Shown here in pieces: positions 17,887-26,996 of a DNA stretch of 64,000 nt; the stretch's first letter is position 1; every line of letters starts with the position of its first letter. The notes beneath the pieces are model-generated. The model saw only the letters and a program-made list of their open reading frames with translations. It did no database searches and was not told the origin of the DNA. Source of the stretch: Azospirillaceae bacterium (GTDB taxonomy: Bacteria; Pseudomonadota; Alphaproteobacteria; Azospirillales; Azospirillaceae); NCBI GenBank assembly GCA_028283825.1, contig JAPWJW010000001.1, positions 2,145,596 through 2,209,595 on the forward strand. The letters are read 5' to 3'. Made by a program: the position numbers and the translations under genes.

Positions 17887-18895
17887 ATGAGCGGCGGGCG
17901 GAATTGGCGTGAGATTTACGAAGGCGGCAGTGTCGAGGCCGAGCGCGAAATTTTCCTGGCGCTGGCCCGCGACATGCTGGCCGTGCAGGAAAGCAACCGG
18001 CAGAAGACCGGCGCCGCCCACCCCGGCCGCACCCTGCATGCCAAGTGGGTGGCGGGGGTCACCGATGCCCGGCTGGTGGTGGACGCGGACTTGGCACCCG
18101 AATTCCGCGTCGCCTGGTTCCAGCCGGGCGCCGACCTGACGACCGCCATGCGCCTGTCCAACGCCAGCGGCGTGCCCCAGCCCGATGGCGTGCCGGACAT
18201 GCGGGGTGCGGCGCTGAAGATCACCCTGCCCGACGGTGGGGTTCATGACCTGCTGATGACCAGCTTCCCGGCCTCACACGCCCGCGACGCCCGCCAGTTC
18301 GTGGAATTCGCACGTCATCGCCTCGGGCCCGCGCGAAACCATGGGCGCGCGCCTGGTCGCCGCTTTCGGCGAGGCGGAGACCCAGCGCATGATGGCCAAC
18401 ATCCGCCAGGGTTTCCGCCCCTGCCCCAGTCTGGCGCTGGAGCGGTTCTGGAGCCGGGGCGCCGTGCTGTGGAGCGGCCAGCCGGTACGCTTCGACCTGC
18501 GACCCGTCCCCGACGCACCGCCCGCGACGGGCGCCCCGGCCGACGGGCCCGACGCCCTGCGCCTGGAACTGGCCGCCCGCCTGGCGGCCGGCGACGTGCG
18601 TTATCGCCTGGCCTTGCAGCGCTACGTGGATGAGGAAAACACGCCCATCGAAGATGGAACGGTGGAATGGCGGGAAGAGGTGTCGCCGCCGGTAGCGGTG
18701 GCGACCTTGACCATTCCCCAGCGCGACTTGCTGGATGAAGCGGCCCGGGCACAGGCGGCGGCCGTGGACGCCCTGGCCTTCAACCCCTGGAACGCCCCGG
18801 CGGAGTTCCGGCCGCTGGGCAACCTGAACCGGGCCCGGGGCGTGGTCTACGGCATGAGCGCCCGGCGCTGGCAGGCCGTGACGCCTGAGGCCTGA
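17887..18895 (+). pseudogene. Catalase-like heme protein gene with a +1 frameshift at 18313
   Basis: The first frame from ATG 17887 encodes the N-terminal catalase fold, including the distal His region GRTLHAKWVAGVTD, then DMRGAALKITLPDG and HARDARQFVEFA. A second frame, shifted by +1, continues with VIASGPRETMGARLVAAFGE and ends with the proximal-ligand region NLNRARGVVYGMSARRW, where Y is the probable heme ligand. Removing one base at 18313 joins the two into about 335 aa, shorter than true catalases and typical of the SrpA-like catalase-related peroxidases. Either the gene is inactivated or the base is a sequence error. It is convergent with an AraC regulator six bases away. Confidence 0.8.
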
Positions 18896-18900
18896 TGTCG

Positions 18901-19821
18901 CTAACGCGCCCGGCGGAGATGGCCCCGTTCGCGCGCGTACGCCCCGGGCGTGCAGCCGACCTGCCGCTGGAAGCGGCGGGTGAAATGGCTCTGATCGGCG
19001 AAACCCGCCACCAGGGCCACCTGCGCCAGCGACAAGGCACCGTCCGCGATCAGGGCCTGGGCACGGTGAATGCGGCACCGTTCCACATAGGCGCCGACGG
19101 TCACGCCCGTGGCCCGCTTGAACAGGCGGGTGAGGTGGAAACGGCTGACACCTACCAGATCCGCCAGTTCGGCCAGGCCGATGCGCCGGTCGAGATTGTC
19201 CTCGATATAGTCGGTCAGCCGCGCCAGCTCCACAGCACTCAAGCTCGCCGTGCCCGCCGCCGGGGCCGGGTCGAAGGCGTTATGGCTGCGCAGCAGATGG
19301 GCGGCCAGGGCGCAGGATAGGGCATCGGCGATCAGGCGCTGCGCCGGATGGGGCGGACGGTCCAGTTCGCCCATCAAGGTCAGGGCGATGTGCCCGATCA
19401 CCGTGTCACGCATCTCAAAGACGTTGCGGATCTCGAAAGGGGCCGCACGCCGCCCCAGCTGCTCTGCCGCCGTGGCGACCAGGGCGGTGGGAATGCGCAG
19501 GCGGGCGGAAGCGGCGGCGTCCCCTTCCCAGGCGGAATCATGACCGGCCGGCATCATCAGGGACATGCCGGTCGAGAACAGGCCGGCATGCGCCTTCCCG
19601 TCCCGCGTCTGGATCAGCCGGGCGCCACCGCCCGGGCAATAACAGATCAGGTGGTGGTCGTAGGCCGGCATGCGCAGGGAATAGCCGGGCAAGGAGCCGT
19701 AGACGTCCATGGTGACGCCGGCCCAGTCGCGGTCCCGGGTGCTGCACAGCGGCGCCCAGGGCAGGGCGCCGACAACATCCTGGATGGTGATCGCGGCGGC
19801 CGGGGGATGACGCTTGCTCAC
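18901..19821 (-). CDS. AraC-family transcriptional regulator
   Basis: The protein is 306 aa. A sensory N-terminal half (about 1-200) belongs to the cupin-type ligand-binding class (YDHHLICYCPGGGARLIQTRDG). It is followed by the two-helix-turn-helix AraC domain: GLAELADLVGVSRFHLTRLFK for the first and SLAQVALVAGFADQSHFTRRF for the second, then QVGCTPGAYARERG. Ligand and targets are unknown. It faces the frameshifted catalase-like gene and is upstream, on the same strand, of the NRAMP gene, with about 100 bases of apparently empty DNA in between. Confidence 0.9.
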   Translation of the reverse strand: MSKRHPPAAAITIQDVVGALPWAPLCSTRDRDWAGVTMDVYGSLPGYSLRMPAYDHHLICYCPGGGARLIQTRDGKAHAGLFSTGMSLMMPAGHDSAWEGDAAASARLRIPTALVATAAEQLGRRAAPFEIRNVFEMRDTVIGHIALTLMGELDRPPHPAQRLIADALSCALAAHLLRSHNAFDPAPAAGTASLSAVELARLTDYIEDNLDRRIGLAELADLVGVSRFHLTRLFKRATGVTVGAYVERCRIHRAQALIADGALSLAQVALVAGFADQSHFTRRFQRQVGCTPGAYARERGHLRRAR

Positions 19822-19919
19822 GATCGGCCGCTCTCCGGAAGGGGGTGGCCGTCATCTTTGCCAAGCCGCGCGCGCGTCGCAACCCCGGAACCGTTAGGGC
19901 TCACTGTGATGTCGCCGCC

Positions 19920-21260
19920 TCACATCACCCAGGTGACCACCATGCCGATGTCCACCACCGCCATGGCGGCCATGGACAGCCAGCCCAGGGTGCGCAGCAC
20001 CGGCGGCAGGGTGAAATCGCCCATGATGTCGCGGCGGCTGGTCATGCGCATCATCAGCACCATGACGGGTACCGCCACCACGCCGTTGACCACGGCACTC
20101 CAGAACAGGGCCTTCACCGGATCGATGTCGATCACGTTCATGGCGCAGCCCACCACCATGGCGGCCAGGATGGCGCCGTAGAAGGCCTTGGCCTTGGAAG
20201 GCGCGCGTGCCAGGCCCACCGGCCAGCGCCGCGCCTCCCCCAGGGCATAGGCGGCGGACCCGGCCAGCACCGGCAGGGCCAGCAGGCCGGTGCCGATGAT
20301 GCCCAGCGCGAAGATTGCGAAGGCGAAGGTGCCGGCGATGGGGCGCAGGGCCTCCGCCGCCTGGGATGAGGTCTCGATGTTGGTGATGCCGTGGGCGTGT
20401 AGGGTGGCGGCGGTGGTGATGATGATGAACAGCGCCACACCGTTGGACAGCAGCATGCCGATCATGGTGTCCAGGCGGATACGGCGGAATTCCTCCGGCC
20501 CCTGTTCTGGCGCCTTCTTCAGGGGTCGGGCGTCGGGATCGCCCTTTTCCTCCTCCACCTCCTGGTCCGCCTGCCAGAAGAACAGATAGGGGCTGATGGT
20601 GGTGCCGAACACCGCAACCACCGCCACCAGGTATTCCGACTTCAGCGACAGGGGTGGGTGGACGATGGCGCGGCCCAGCTCCGCCCAGGGGATGGGCACG
20701 ACGAAGACGGTGGCGACATAGGCGAACAGCGACAGCGTCAGCCATTTCAGGATGGAGACATAGCGGCAGTACGGCACGAAGATCTGCAGCAACGCCGAAC
20801 CCGCCCCGAACAGCATGACGTACAGCCAGATGGGCCCGCCGATCAGCAGGCCCAGGGCCGCCGCCATGGCGCCCAAATCGGCACCGATGTTGACCACGTT
20901 GGCCGCCACCAGCAGCACGACGATGCTGTTGATGGTGATGGGTGGATAATAGCGCCGCAGGTTGCCGGCGATGCCGTGGCCGGTGACGCGGCCGATACGG
21001 GCGGCGATTTCCTGGATGGCCGCCATCAGGGGGTATGTGAGCACCAGGGTCCACACCAGGCCGTAGCCGAACTGCGCCCCCACCTGGGAATATGTGGCGA
21101 TGCCGCTGGGGTCGTCGTCGGAGGCGCCGGTGACCAGGCCCGGCCCCAGGCACTGCCAGATGGTCTTGCGCCGGGGCGGCGGCTGGGACGGTGGTCCCCC
21201 GCCGGGAATGGAGCCGGCGGACACAGGCGTGGTTCCGGACACCGGCTCCCAAGTATCCAT
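19920..21260 (-). CDS. NRAMP-family metal transporter of an atypical clade
   Basis: The protein is 446 aa with about 11 transmembrane helices. The TM1 metal site, DPGN in MntH, reads DDDPSGIATYSQ, and the TM6 motif, MPH in MntH, is replaced by GTTISPYLFFWQADQEVEEE. A cytoplasmic loop rich in charged residues follows (EEEKGDPDARPLKK). Substitutions at TM6 are reported for NRAMP relatives that prefer other divalent ions such as Mg2+, so the name MntH is not used. Start ATG 21260. No Mn/Fe riboswitch or Fur-like box was recognised upstream. Confidence 0.85.
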   Translation of the reverse strand: MDTWEPVSGTTPVSAGSIPGGGPPSQPPPRRKTIWQCLGPGLVTGASDDDPSGIATYSQVGAQFGYGLVWTLVLTYPLMAAIQEIAARIGRVTGHGIAGNLRRYYPPITINSIVVLLVAANVVNIGADLGAMAAALGLLIGGPIWLYVMLFGAGSALLQIFVPYCRYVSILKWLTLSLFAYVATVFVVPIPWAELGRAIVHPPLSLKSEYLVAVVAVFGTTISPYLFFWQADQEVEEEKGDPDARPLKKAPEQGPEEFRRIRLDTMIGMLLSNGVALFIIITTAATLHAHGITNIETSSQAAEALRPIAGTFAFAIFALGIIGTGLLALPVLAGSAAYALGEARRWPVGLARAPSKAKAFYGAILAAMVVGCAMNVIDIDPVKALFWSAVVNGVVAVPVMVLMMRMTSRRDIMGDFTLPPVLRTLGWLSMAAMAVVDIGMVVTWVM

Positions 21261-21344
21261 GGCGCTTCGCTCCCGTCCGTATTTGGGGGCGGGGGCACGT
21301 GCCTGGCACGGCGTGCCCCCGATACTTATCCCCGGAATACTGGA

Positions 21345-21812
21345 TCAAGGACGGGAACGAACTTTTGGTTCCACCAGGGGTTGGTCTTCTTTCCTCATAG
21401 ACCGGTGCCCGCCGGCGGCTGGCGGGGTGATGAAAAGGCCTGTGGCGGCCTGAGTTCCGGAATGATTCATTCCGCGAACGATGGTCGCCGGGCCATAGCC
21501 AACCGTGGCCATCATCCGGCCGCGGAAGGCGCCCACATCGCGCGACGCCAGCATGGTCATCCGCATCAGGCTGATCTGGTCGTCCAGGATCGCGGCCAAG
21601 TAGCCCTTCTCCCTGTCGCCCCCCGCCTTGCTAGGCGTGATCTCCACCTGATACCGGCGGATCAGGTCGCCCCGGGGGTTGTCCACCTCGGTGCGATCCA
21701 CGAAGACGCCCCGGGAGATTTCCGATTCCATCTCGGTGGCCCAACGCTTCGCATCGGGCATGGTCTCGAAGGTTTTGGATTGGGTAGGGAAGCCGGTGCG
21801 CCGGATCTTCAC
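21345..21812 (-). pseudogene. Truncated tyrosine recombinase (phage-type integrase), N-terminal part only
   Basis: From GTG 21812 the protein begins KIRRTGFPTQSKTFETMPDA and continues with KRWATEMESEISRGVFVDR. This is the arm-binding/N-terminal region of phage-type integrases, followed by a core-binding-like segment (GYLAAILDDQISLMRMTML). Homology appears to end near 21475 (GPATIVRGMN), after which the frame runs through unrelated sequence. The catalytic domain with its R-H-R-Y residues is absent. This is a relic of an integrative element; no attachment site was identified. Confidence 0.65.
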
Positions 21813-22242
21813 CTGCTAGCCAATGACCTGGCCATCCCGATTCTTCCGGGGGCCGATGGTAGCCATGGGAAAACTGTCTCCGCTGGGTGTCCCGCAGAGC
21901 CATTTGTCCCCAGATTGTCCCGCAAAATCCAGCCGAAACGCTGGAGGCGTGGCGTCCCCTACGGGAGGGTGCGCCACCTGGCCCCCAAGTGATTGGGCCG
22001 CTTGGCATAGACGCCACCAGATCTTGATGATCCGCGTGTGGCACGAGCGTATGCCACGTCGATAGTGGACGCAAGAGGATAGGCCCTGCATTGAGCCCCC
22101 GTAAGCGTCAGCGCAGCCACGCCTTCCCATGGCGTTATTGATGGGCATGCTTGCCGCTCGGCTTGAACGGTGGGCGCATGGACGACGTGACGGTGATCGG
22201 CAAGGGGGCATCCACACCATCAGTTCATGACCGACGCAAGTT
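21813..22242. other. About 430 bases without a supported gene
   Basis: Open frames here have no recognisable motif or convincing start. A few G+C-rich inverted segments are present (around 21965-22015). It is probably degraded DNA between the integrase and AraC relics. Confidence 0.4.
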
Positions 22243-22600
22243 CTATGACTTGGAATAAGGAGGGGAACTGCTTCGGTTGCCAAGCCTGTCCAACCAATAA
22301 CGCAGCTTCTGGATGCCGTCCGGCGAAACGGAAACCTGAGACAGGTCGGCACCGATCTTTCGGGCTTCGCTGGGCGCCATGCCGAAACGGCGCCTAAACG
22401 CGGCTAAAATGGGCATCGCTGCCAAAGCCGTAGGTGTAAGCGACTTCGCCAACCCCAACGGCGCGCCCCCGGTCGCGGCTGCGTGTGAGTTCCGCGAAGC
22501 AGCGATCCAGGCGGCGGGTTTGAATGAAGACCGCGACCCCACCCTCGTCCTCGAACAGCCGGTACAAGGTCGCCCGGGACATTCGGAATGCCGCTGCCAG
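22243..22600 (-). pseudogene. Remnant of an AraC-family regulator (C-terminal DNA-binding domain)
   Basis: Two minus frames together give an AraC domain. The first reads AAAFRMSRATLYRLFEDEGG and then YTYGFGSDAHFSRV before a stop. After a two-base deletion equivalent near 22400, the second continues RRRFGMAPSEARKIGADL. The N-terminal sensor domain is missing because repeat copy A abuts the fragment at 22601. The gene is therefore both truncated and frameshifted. Confidence 0.7.
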
Positions 22601-22694
22601 GTGTAAATCGGCTTGATCAAATGACCCTACCGACTTCAACGGAATCAAACGGATACCGCGCCGATCAGCGTCCAAGCCGCGCGCCGATTAACAC
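22601..22694 (+). repeat. Dispersed short repeat, copy A (94 bp, terminal inverted repeats)
   Basis: The repeat begins GTGTAAATCGGC and ends GCCGATTAACAC, which are inverted repeats of each other at 11 of 12 positions. The interior (GATCAAATG...CGACTTCAA...GAATCA...CCGATC.GCGTCCAA) matches copies B (57819-57904) and C (60003-60094, minus strand). The copy abuts the broken AraC gene. The structure resembles a MITE-like or palindromic intergenic repeat. Confidence 0.75.
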
Positions 22695-22876
22695 CGAGAC
22701 GGCGAAGACGGCTCGGGGAGCGGCGCGGGGCGGCACGTGTAGAGCCTGGCCGACCCTATGGGAGCGGGGCGCACCAAGAAATCCCGCCCTCTCTCGCCCT
22801 CAGAAGAACACTCCCGCTTGCGACACGTTCCAATCGTCCCCATGTCCCGCCGGGACAACATAAACGGGGAGCTCCG

Positions 22877-23410
22877 ATGCCGTTTGGCACCTTTCTCGCG
22901 CATACCCTGCTGGCCCATACCTCCATCGCCGGAAAGACGCTTTCCGGCATCTTCGGCCTGTTGACGGAAAGCCGCCTGAATATCGACACTATCCCATCAA
23001 GAAAGCTGGCATGGCGTGCCCGCTTCGCGGCGGGGCTCTTCTTCAGCATGAGTTTCTGCGCACTGATCAACCTCGGCCTCGCGCCATTCCTGGGCGACAC
23101 CCTCTTGTCGACTGCAGCCTTTCTCGGCTATCTGCTGGCCGCAAGCGCAGGTTTCCACACCTTCATGCTGATCATAGTCAGCTACCCCTCCCGCCAAAGG
23201 GCAGGCTTGCGGCGGGCCGCAAATGAGAATGTCCAGCGCGGCATCATGACGGCACTTCTTTTTCTTTATGCCGCCACGACTATTGTCGGAGCTAGGTGGG
23301 ACGACCTTCTCAGCATAAGGCTGGTGGCAATCCCCTTCTTCGGTTTTGCGATCCTGCTGCCGTTCTTATTCAGCCGCACCTACTTGTGGCTCGGGAGCAC
23401 CATCCGTTAG
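22877..23410 (+). CDS. Integral membrane protein of unknown function
   Basis: The protein is 177 aa. After an amphipathic N-terminus (about 45 residues) there are four probable membrane helices around FAAGLFFSMSFCALINLGLA, STAAFLGYLLAASAGFHTFM, MTALLFLYAATTIVGA and VAIPFFGFAILLPFLFSRTY. No family was recognised. The start ATG 22877 follows GGGGAGCTCCG, a usable SD. It is 31 bases before the MucR-like gene, on the same strand, and may share its transcript. Confidence 0.6.
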   Translation: MPFGTFLAHTLLAHTSIAGKTLSGIFGLLTESRLNIDTIPSRKLAWRARFAAGLFFSMSFCALINLGLAPFLGDTLLSTAAFLGYLLAASAGFHTFMLIIVSYPSRQRAGLRRAANENVQRGIMTALLFLYAATTIVGARWDDLLSIRLVAIPFFGFAILLPFLFSRTYLWLGSTIR

Positions 23411-23441
23411 ACTCTGAACAAATTCACAAGAGCCGAACACC

Positions 23442-23849
23442 ATGACCGAATTCCTGGAAGAGACTGCCGCCATCGTCGCCAGCTACGTAGCTGGGAATCA
23501 AATCCCGGCGACCGAACTGCCCGGCCTGATCCGCAACGTGCATGACGGCCTCCAAGCCCTCACGGCTCCCCCGCAGCCCATCCTCGAACCGGAGAAACTG
23601 ACCCCGGCGGTTCCCGTCCGCCGGTCTGTGACACCGGAATACATCATCTGCCTCGAAGACGGCAAAAAGCTGAAGATGCTGAAGCGCCATTTGCGCTCGG
23701 CCTACGGCCTGACACCGGAGGAATACCGGGAGAAGTGGGGCCTGCCCGCCGACTACCCAATGACCGCGCCGAACTATGCGCAGACGCGCTCAAAGCTGGC
23801 GACGCAAGCGGGGTTGGGCACGCGGAAAACAGCCAAGAGACAACCATGA
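23442..23849 (+). CDS. Ros/MucR-family zinc-finger transcriptional regulator
   Basis: The protein is 135 aa. MucR hallmarks are VTPEYIICLEDGKKLKMLKR followed by HLRSAYGLTPEEYREKWGLP, containing the compact zinc finger (Cys, Asp, two His) and the YGLTPxEYRxKWxL motif that runs through Ros/MucR proteins. These proteins bind A+T-rich DNA and commonly silence horizontally acquired genes in alphaproteobacteria. The stop codon overlaps the start of the next gene as ATGA at 23846-23849, so the two are translationally coupled. This links the regulator to the A+T-rich nuclease-like gene. Confidence 0.9.
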   Translation: MTEFLEETAAIVASYVAGNQIPATELPGLIRNVHDGLQALTAPPQPILEPEKLTPAVPVRRSVTPEYIICLEDGKKLKMLKRHLRSAYGLTPEEYREKWGLPADYPMTAPNYAQTRSKLATQAGLGTRKTAKRQP

Positions 23850-26158
23850 AGAAGAAAAGAAGCAATAAAAGAAATCCACATAGGAAAAGTAATGGGACAG
23901 ATTTCACATTAACCGAACATCCATTATCGGGAATTGATCCACACGCGCTGAAAGCTGCAATGAAAGCAGTTGCCGAGAGAGAGACTCTTGCTTTCAACGG
24001 CTATATTTCACGCATCAATGACATATTTAGCAAAAAAGACCCCGCACAGATTATTTCCATATTTTCCGCTTATGCCTCATTCACGACCGTATCGGCAACC
24101 GGGGTCAGCACAAAAAGCATGATGCCTGATGTTCAGCAACATCATGTTGAAATGCTACAGGCGCTATCCCTTGCGATACCTGCGGAGAGATGGGGATTAG
24201 ATCTCGCTATACCTCAAGACGTTCAGAATATTTCCGACTCCATCCGAAAATTAACGGAGGCTTTTGCTTACCGTCGCCATCTTGTAACTGAAGGAAAAAT
24301 AACCCAATCAGAAAAGGTGGTTCTATCTCTGCAAGAGAAACTACGACTTCATACGCAGTCCGTTCGAAATTGGGGATACTTCTCGAATGTCGTCACCATC
24401 TCCAATGATCTATATAGGCCATTAGATGAGATACTCAAGAAATACCACGGATTCAGCGCAACAGAACTTCTTGCTGTTTCCAATTCCCTCTTGGAGCTAA
24501 TAGAGGGGCGCGTTAGCGACAGATTTAAGCTCCTTAAGCGTGTGTTTCGCGAACACACGCCCATTAAGTTAGTGAAATCATATCATAAGACTTTTCCGAA
24601 TCTCTCAGAAATTTCTGACGAAAAGGCACGGGAGTTTGTATCTGATAAAAGCTTTGAGGAAGTAAAATTCTGCATACTGTCTCATGCTGATCTCTTTTTA
24701 TCTAAGATGATGACCGTCAGCGCCGGCGACATCTCTCAGAGAATTGGCGTTAATAATGACGCTGTGCTGAAGATATTAGCCAGCCTCTCCCTGTCGCCCG
24801 GAGCTCTCGCCAACGGAAATCCGGAGCATTTCTTCCTGAGCAATCCAATCTGGAGCGCTCCTCTCATCCGAATGGGCGAAGATTTCTTCTGCCCATTGCC
24901 CCAAGCCATTTTCAGCCACGTTCACACCGTAATTCGGCGACTCGCAGATATGGCAAAGGCCAATGAAGCCCTTGGAAAGTGCCGATCTTCATATTTAGAA
25001 AACAAAGCCCAGAATATTATTTCTTCAGTGTTCCAAGATAACGCCCCATTGATTAATAAGAAATGGCACACGGGCATCCCGAGCGAACAATATGAGACCG
25101 ATCTTCTTGTTGTGGTAGATTCTATAATTATTATTATAGAATGCAAATCTCATGCGCTTACCCCAACCGGTCTTCGTGGGCTGCCCGAGCGTGTTAAACG
25201 GCATATCGACGAATTGATACTCGGCCCGTCTATTCAATCCGCTCGCCTGGAAGATCAGATTTGGCGAGCAAAGTCGGGAGACGTAGAGGCAATAAGCGGA
25301 CTCGCCAACTTCGACCTCGACTTTAAGAGAATAGAATCTATCGTTAGGATTTCAGTCACACTTGACGATTTTTCGATATTATCCTCTTCTGAATTAGATC
25401 TTAAGGAAGCTGGTTGGATACCTGAAAGTGTCCAGCTAGCCCCAACCATGAATATTGCTGACTTTGAATGCGTTGCTGATCTTCTGAATCGGCCTGCCTT
25501 CTTTGTTCATTATATGAAGGAAAGAAGCAGAATACAAAAATCGATGGAGATTTATGCGGATGAACTAGACTTTTTGGGATTCTATATGCAAACTGGATTT
25601 AATATATGGGATATAGAAAGCCAAGACGTCAGAGTTTCAATTTCGGGAATGTCTAGAGATGTCGATCACTATTATTCCAGTCGCGACGCTGGTGTTCGTG
25701 CACGAAAGCCCAGCCCAAAGATTCATCCGTACTTTTCTGATCTTATTAGGGCAATACAATCTAGGAAGTTTCCAGGATGGCTTTCTGTTTCAATTGATCT
25801 TCTTTATACCGGAGATTATTCCATCCAGAAGCAGATTGTAGCTGGAATCGCTTCAAATAAATTAAATGTTAAAAGAAACTGGCGGGACCCAGAACACATA
25901 TCTTCGTTAATTTTGAAACCCCCACCTCACAGGGACGTTTCTTTTGTATTTTATCTGTATCCTCCACATCTATCAAACACACGCAGAGAATCCGCTGACA
26001 ATCTCATTCAAAACACCCTTGAAACAACTGAATGTGGTAGATGCGTTCTTATCGGAAAGAATCTGAACAATACAACATCGCCATATAACTTCATTGTCAT
26101 CGCTAATAAATCCGACGACAAAGACTATGCTGAGGAAGCCGTAACCATTCCCATATGA
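23846..26158 (+). CDS. Large A+T-rich protein with a PD-(D/E)XK-like motif, possible defence gene, 3' end formed by IS3
   Basis: The protein is 770 aa from ATG 23846, which overlaps the MucR-like stop. Base composition is far more A+T-rich than the surroundings, indicating foreign origin. The only clear motif is EQYETDLLVVVDSIIIIIECKS (about 415-435): D419 and E432-x-K434 in a hydrophobic strand context, as in PD-(D/E)XK nucleases. The N-terminal 350 residues are largely helical and unrecognised. The TGA stop (26156-26158) is the first three bases of the IS3 inverted repeat TGAACCGCACCGGG. The natural C-terminus was therefore probably longer and has been replaced by the insertion. Confidence 0.7.
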   Translation: MKKKRSNKRNPHRKSNGTDFTLTEHPLSGIDPHALKAAMKAVAERETLAFNGYISRINDIFSKKDPAQIISIFSAYASFTTVSATGVSTKSMMPDVQQHHVEMLQALSLAIPAERWGLDLAIPQDVQNISDSIRKLTEAFAYRRHLVTEGKITQSEKVVLSLQEKLRLHTQSVRNWGYFSNVVTISNDLYRPLDEILKKYHGFSATELLAVSNSLLELIEGRVSDRFKLLKRVFREHTPIKLVKSYHKTFPNLSEISDEKAREFVSDKSFEEVKFCILSHADLFLSKMMTVSAGDISQRIGVNNDAVLKILASLSLSPGALANGNPEHFFLSNPIWSAPLIRMGEDFFCPLPQAIFSHVHTVIRRLADMAKANEALGKCRSSYLENKAQNIISSVFQDNAPLINKKWHTGIPSEQYETDLLVVVDSIIIIIECKSHALTPTGLRGLPERVKRHIDELILGPSIQSARLEDQIWRAKSGDVEAISGLANFDLDFKRIESIVRISVTLDDFSILSSSELDLKEAGWIPESVQLAPTMNIADFECVADLLNRPAFFVHYMKERSRIQKSMEIYADELDFLGFYMQTGFNIWDIESQDVRVSISGMSRDVDHYYSSRDAGVRARKPSPKIHPYFSDLIRAIQSRKFPGWLSVSIDLLYTGDYSIQKQIVAGIASNKLNVKRNWRDPEHISSLILKPPPHRDVSFVFYLYPPHLSNTRRESADNLIQNTLETTECGRCVLIGKNLNNTTSPYNFIVIANKSDDKDYAEEAVTIPI

Positions 26159-26760
26159 ACCGCACCGGGATTGTTGGAGGCCGTTTGGTTTGAGTCAGGC
26201 GGCCATGGTAGGGGTGTCCGTCATGGCGTGGAATCGTGCCTCGGCTTCGGCTGGCGGGATGTTGCCGATGGATCCCAGGATCCGCCGGTGGTTGAACCAG
26301 TCAACCCATTCCAAGGTGGCGCACTCGACGACCTCGAAGGATCGCCATGGTCCACGCCGGTGGATCACCTCGGCCTTGTAGAGGCCGTTGATGGTTTCCG
26401 CCAGAGCGTTGTCGTAGCTGTCGCCGACGCTGCCGGCCGAGGGCTCGATCCCGGCGTCGGCCAGGCGCTCGGTGTATTTGATGCTGACGTATTGAACGCC
26501 CCTGTCCGAATGGTGAGCCAGGCCGCCGTGCTTGGCTGGTCGCCTGCCATGCAGGGCTTGCTCCAGGGCGTCGAGCACGAAGGCGGCATGGGCTGTCCGC
26601 GACACCCGCCAGCCGACGACGCGCCGGGCGTAGGCGTCGATGACGAAGGCCACGTAGACGAAGCCCTGCCAGGTGGCGACGTAGGTGAAGTCCGACAGCC
26701 ACAGCGTGTTCGGCCGGGGCGCATGGAATTGCCGATTGACGTGATCCAGCGGACAGGGTG
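26156..26760 (-). mobile_element. IS3-family remnant (right end plus 3' part of orfB)
   Basis: It starts with the inverted repeat TGAACCGCACCGGGATTG, nearly identical to the ends of the copy at 36176-37513. The minus-strand frame 26195-26757 encodes the rve integrase core: PNTLWLSDFTYVATWQG (first D), HHSDRGVQYVSIKYTERL (second D) and DNALAETINGLYKAEVI (E). Homology stops at CCCTGTCC near 26757, where sequence of a nikR fragment begins. orfA, the 5' part of orfB and the left end are missing. Confidence 0.85.
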
Positions 26761-26951
26761 ACCATTGCCTGGAGGTCGCCGTGTTGCAGGGGCACACGGG
26801 CAAGGTCAGGGACTTCGCGCAGGCCATCATCGCGGAGCGCGACGTCAGGCACGGCACCGTCGCCCATGTGCCGGTGGATGTCGGCGCGGAACCCCACAGC
26901 CATGGCCATGGGGCGCCTCATGACCATGGGCACGCCCGGCCCAAAGGCTGA
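26761..26951 (+). pseudogene. nikR: 3' fragment of nikR (nickel-responsive regulator)
   Basis: The plus frame reads HCLEVAVLQGHTGKVRDFAQ, then AIIAERDVRHGTVAHVPVD and a His-rich tail (PHSHGHGAPHDHGHARPKG) to the TGA at 26949-26951. This matches the C-terminal ACT-like nickel-sensing domain of NikR, where the conserved Cys of the HxCLE motif is a nickel ligand. The ribbon-helix-helix DNA-binding half is gone; the junction with the IS3 remnant is at about 26757. A non-functional relic. Confidence 0.7.
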
Positions 26952-26996
26952 AAAACTCCGTAAAAGTTCAAAGAATTCAGAAAAAGTCCGAACAAG

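Noticed and set aside
19894..21348. 484 aa minus-strand frame overlapping the NRAMP gene in another frame
   Set aside because: The 446 aa frame has membrane helices and NRAMP motifs; the longer one is Arg/His/Gly-rich without a fold.
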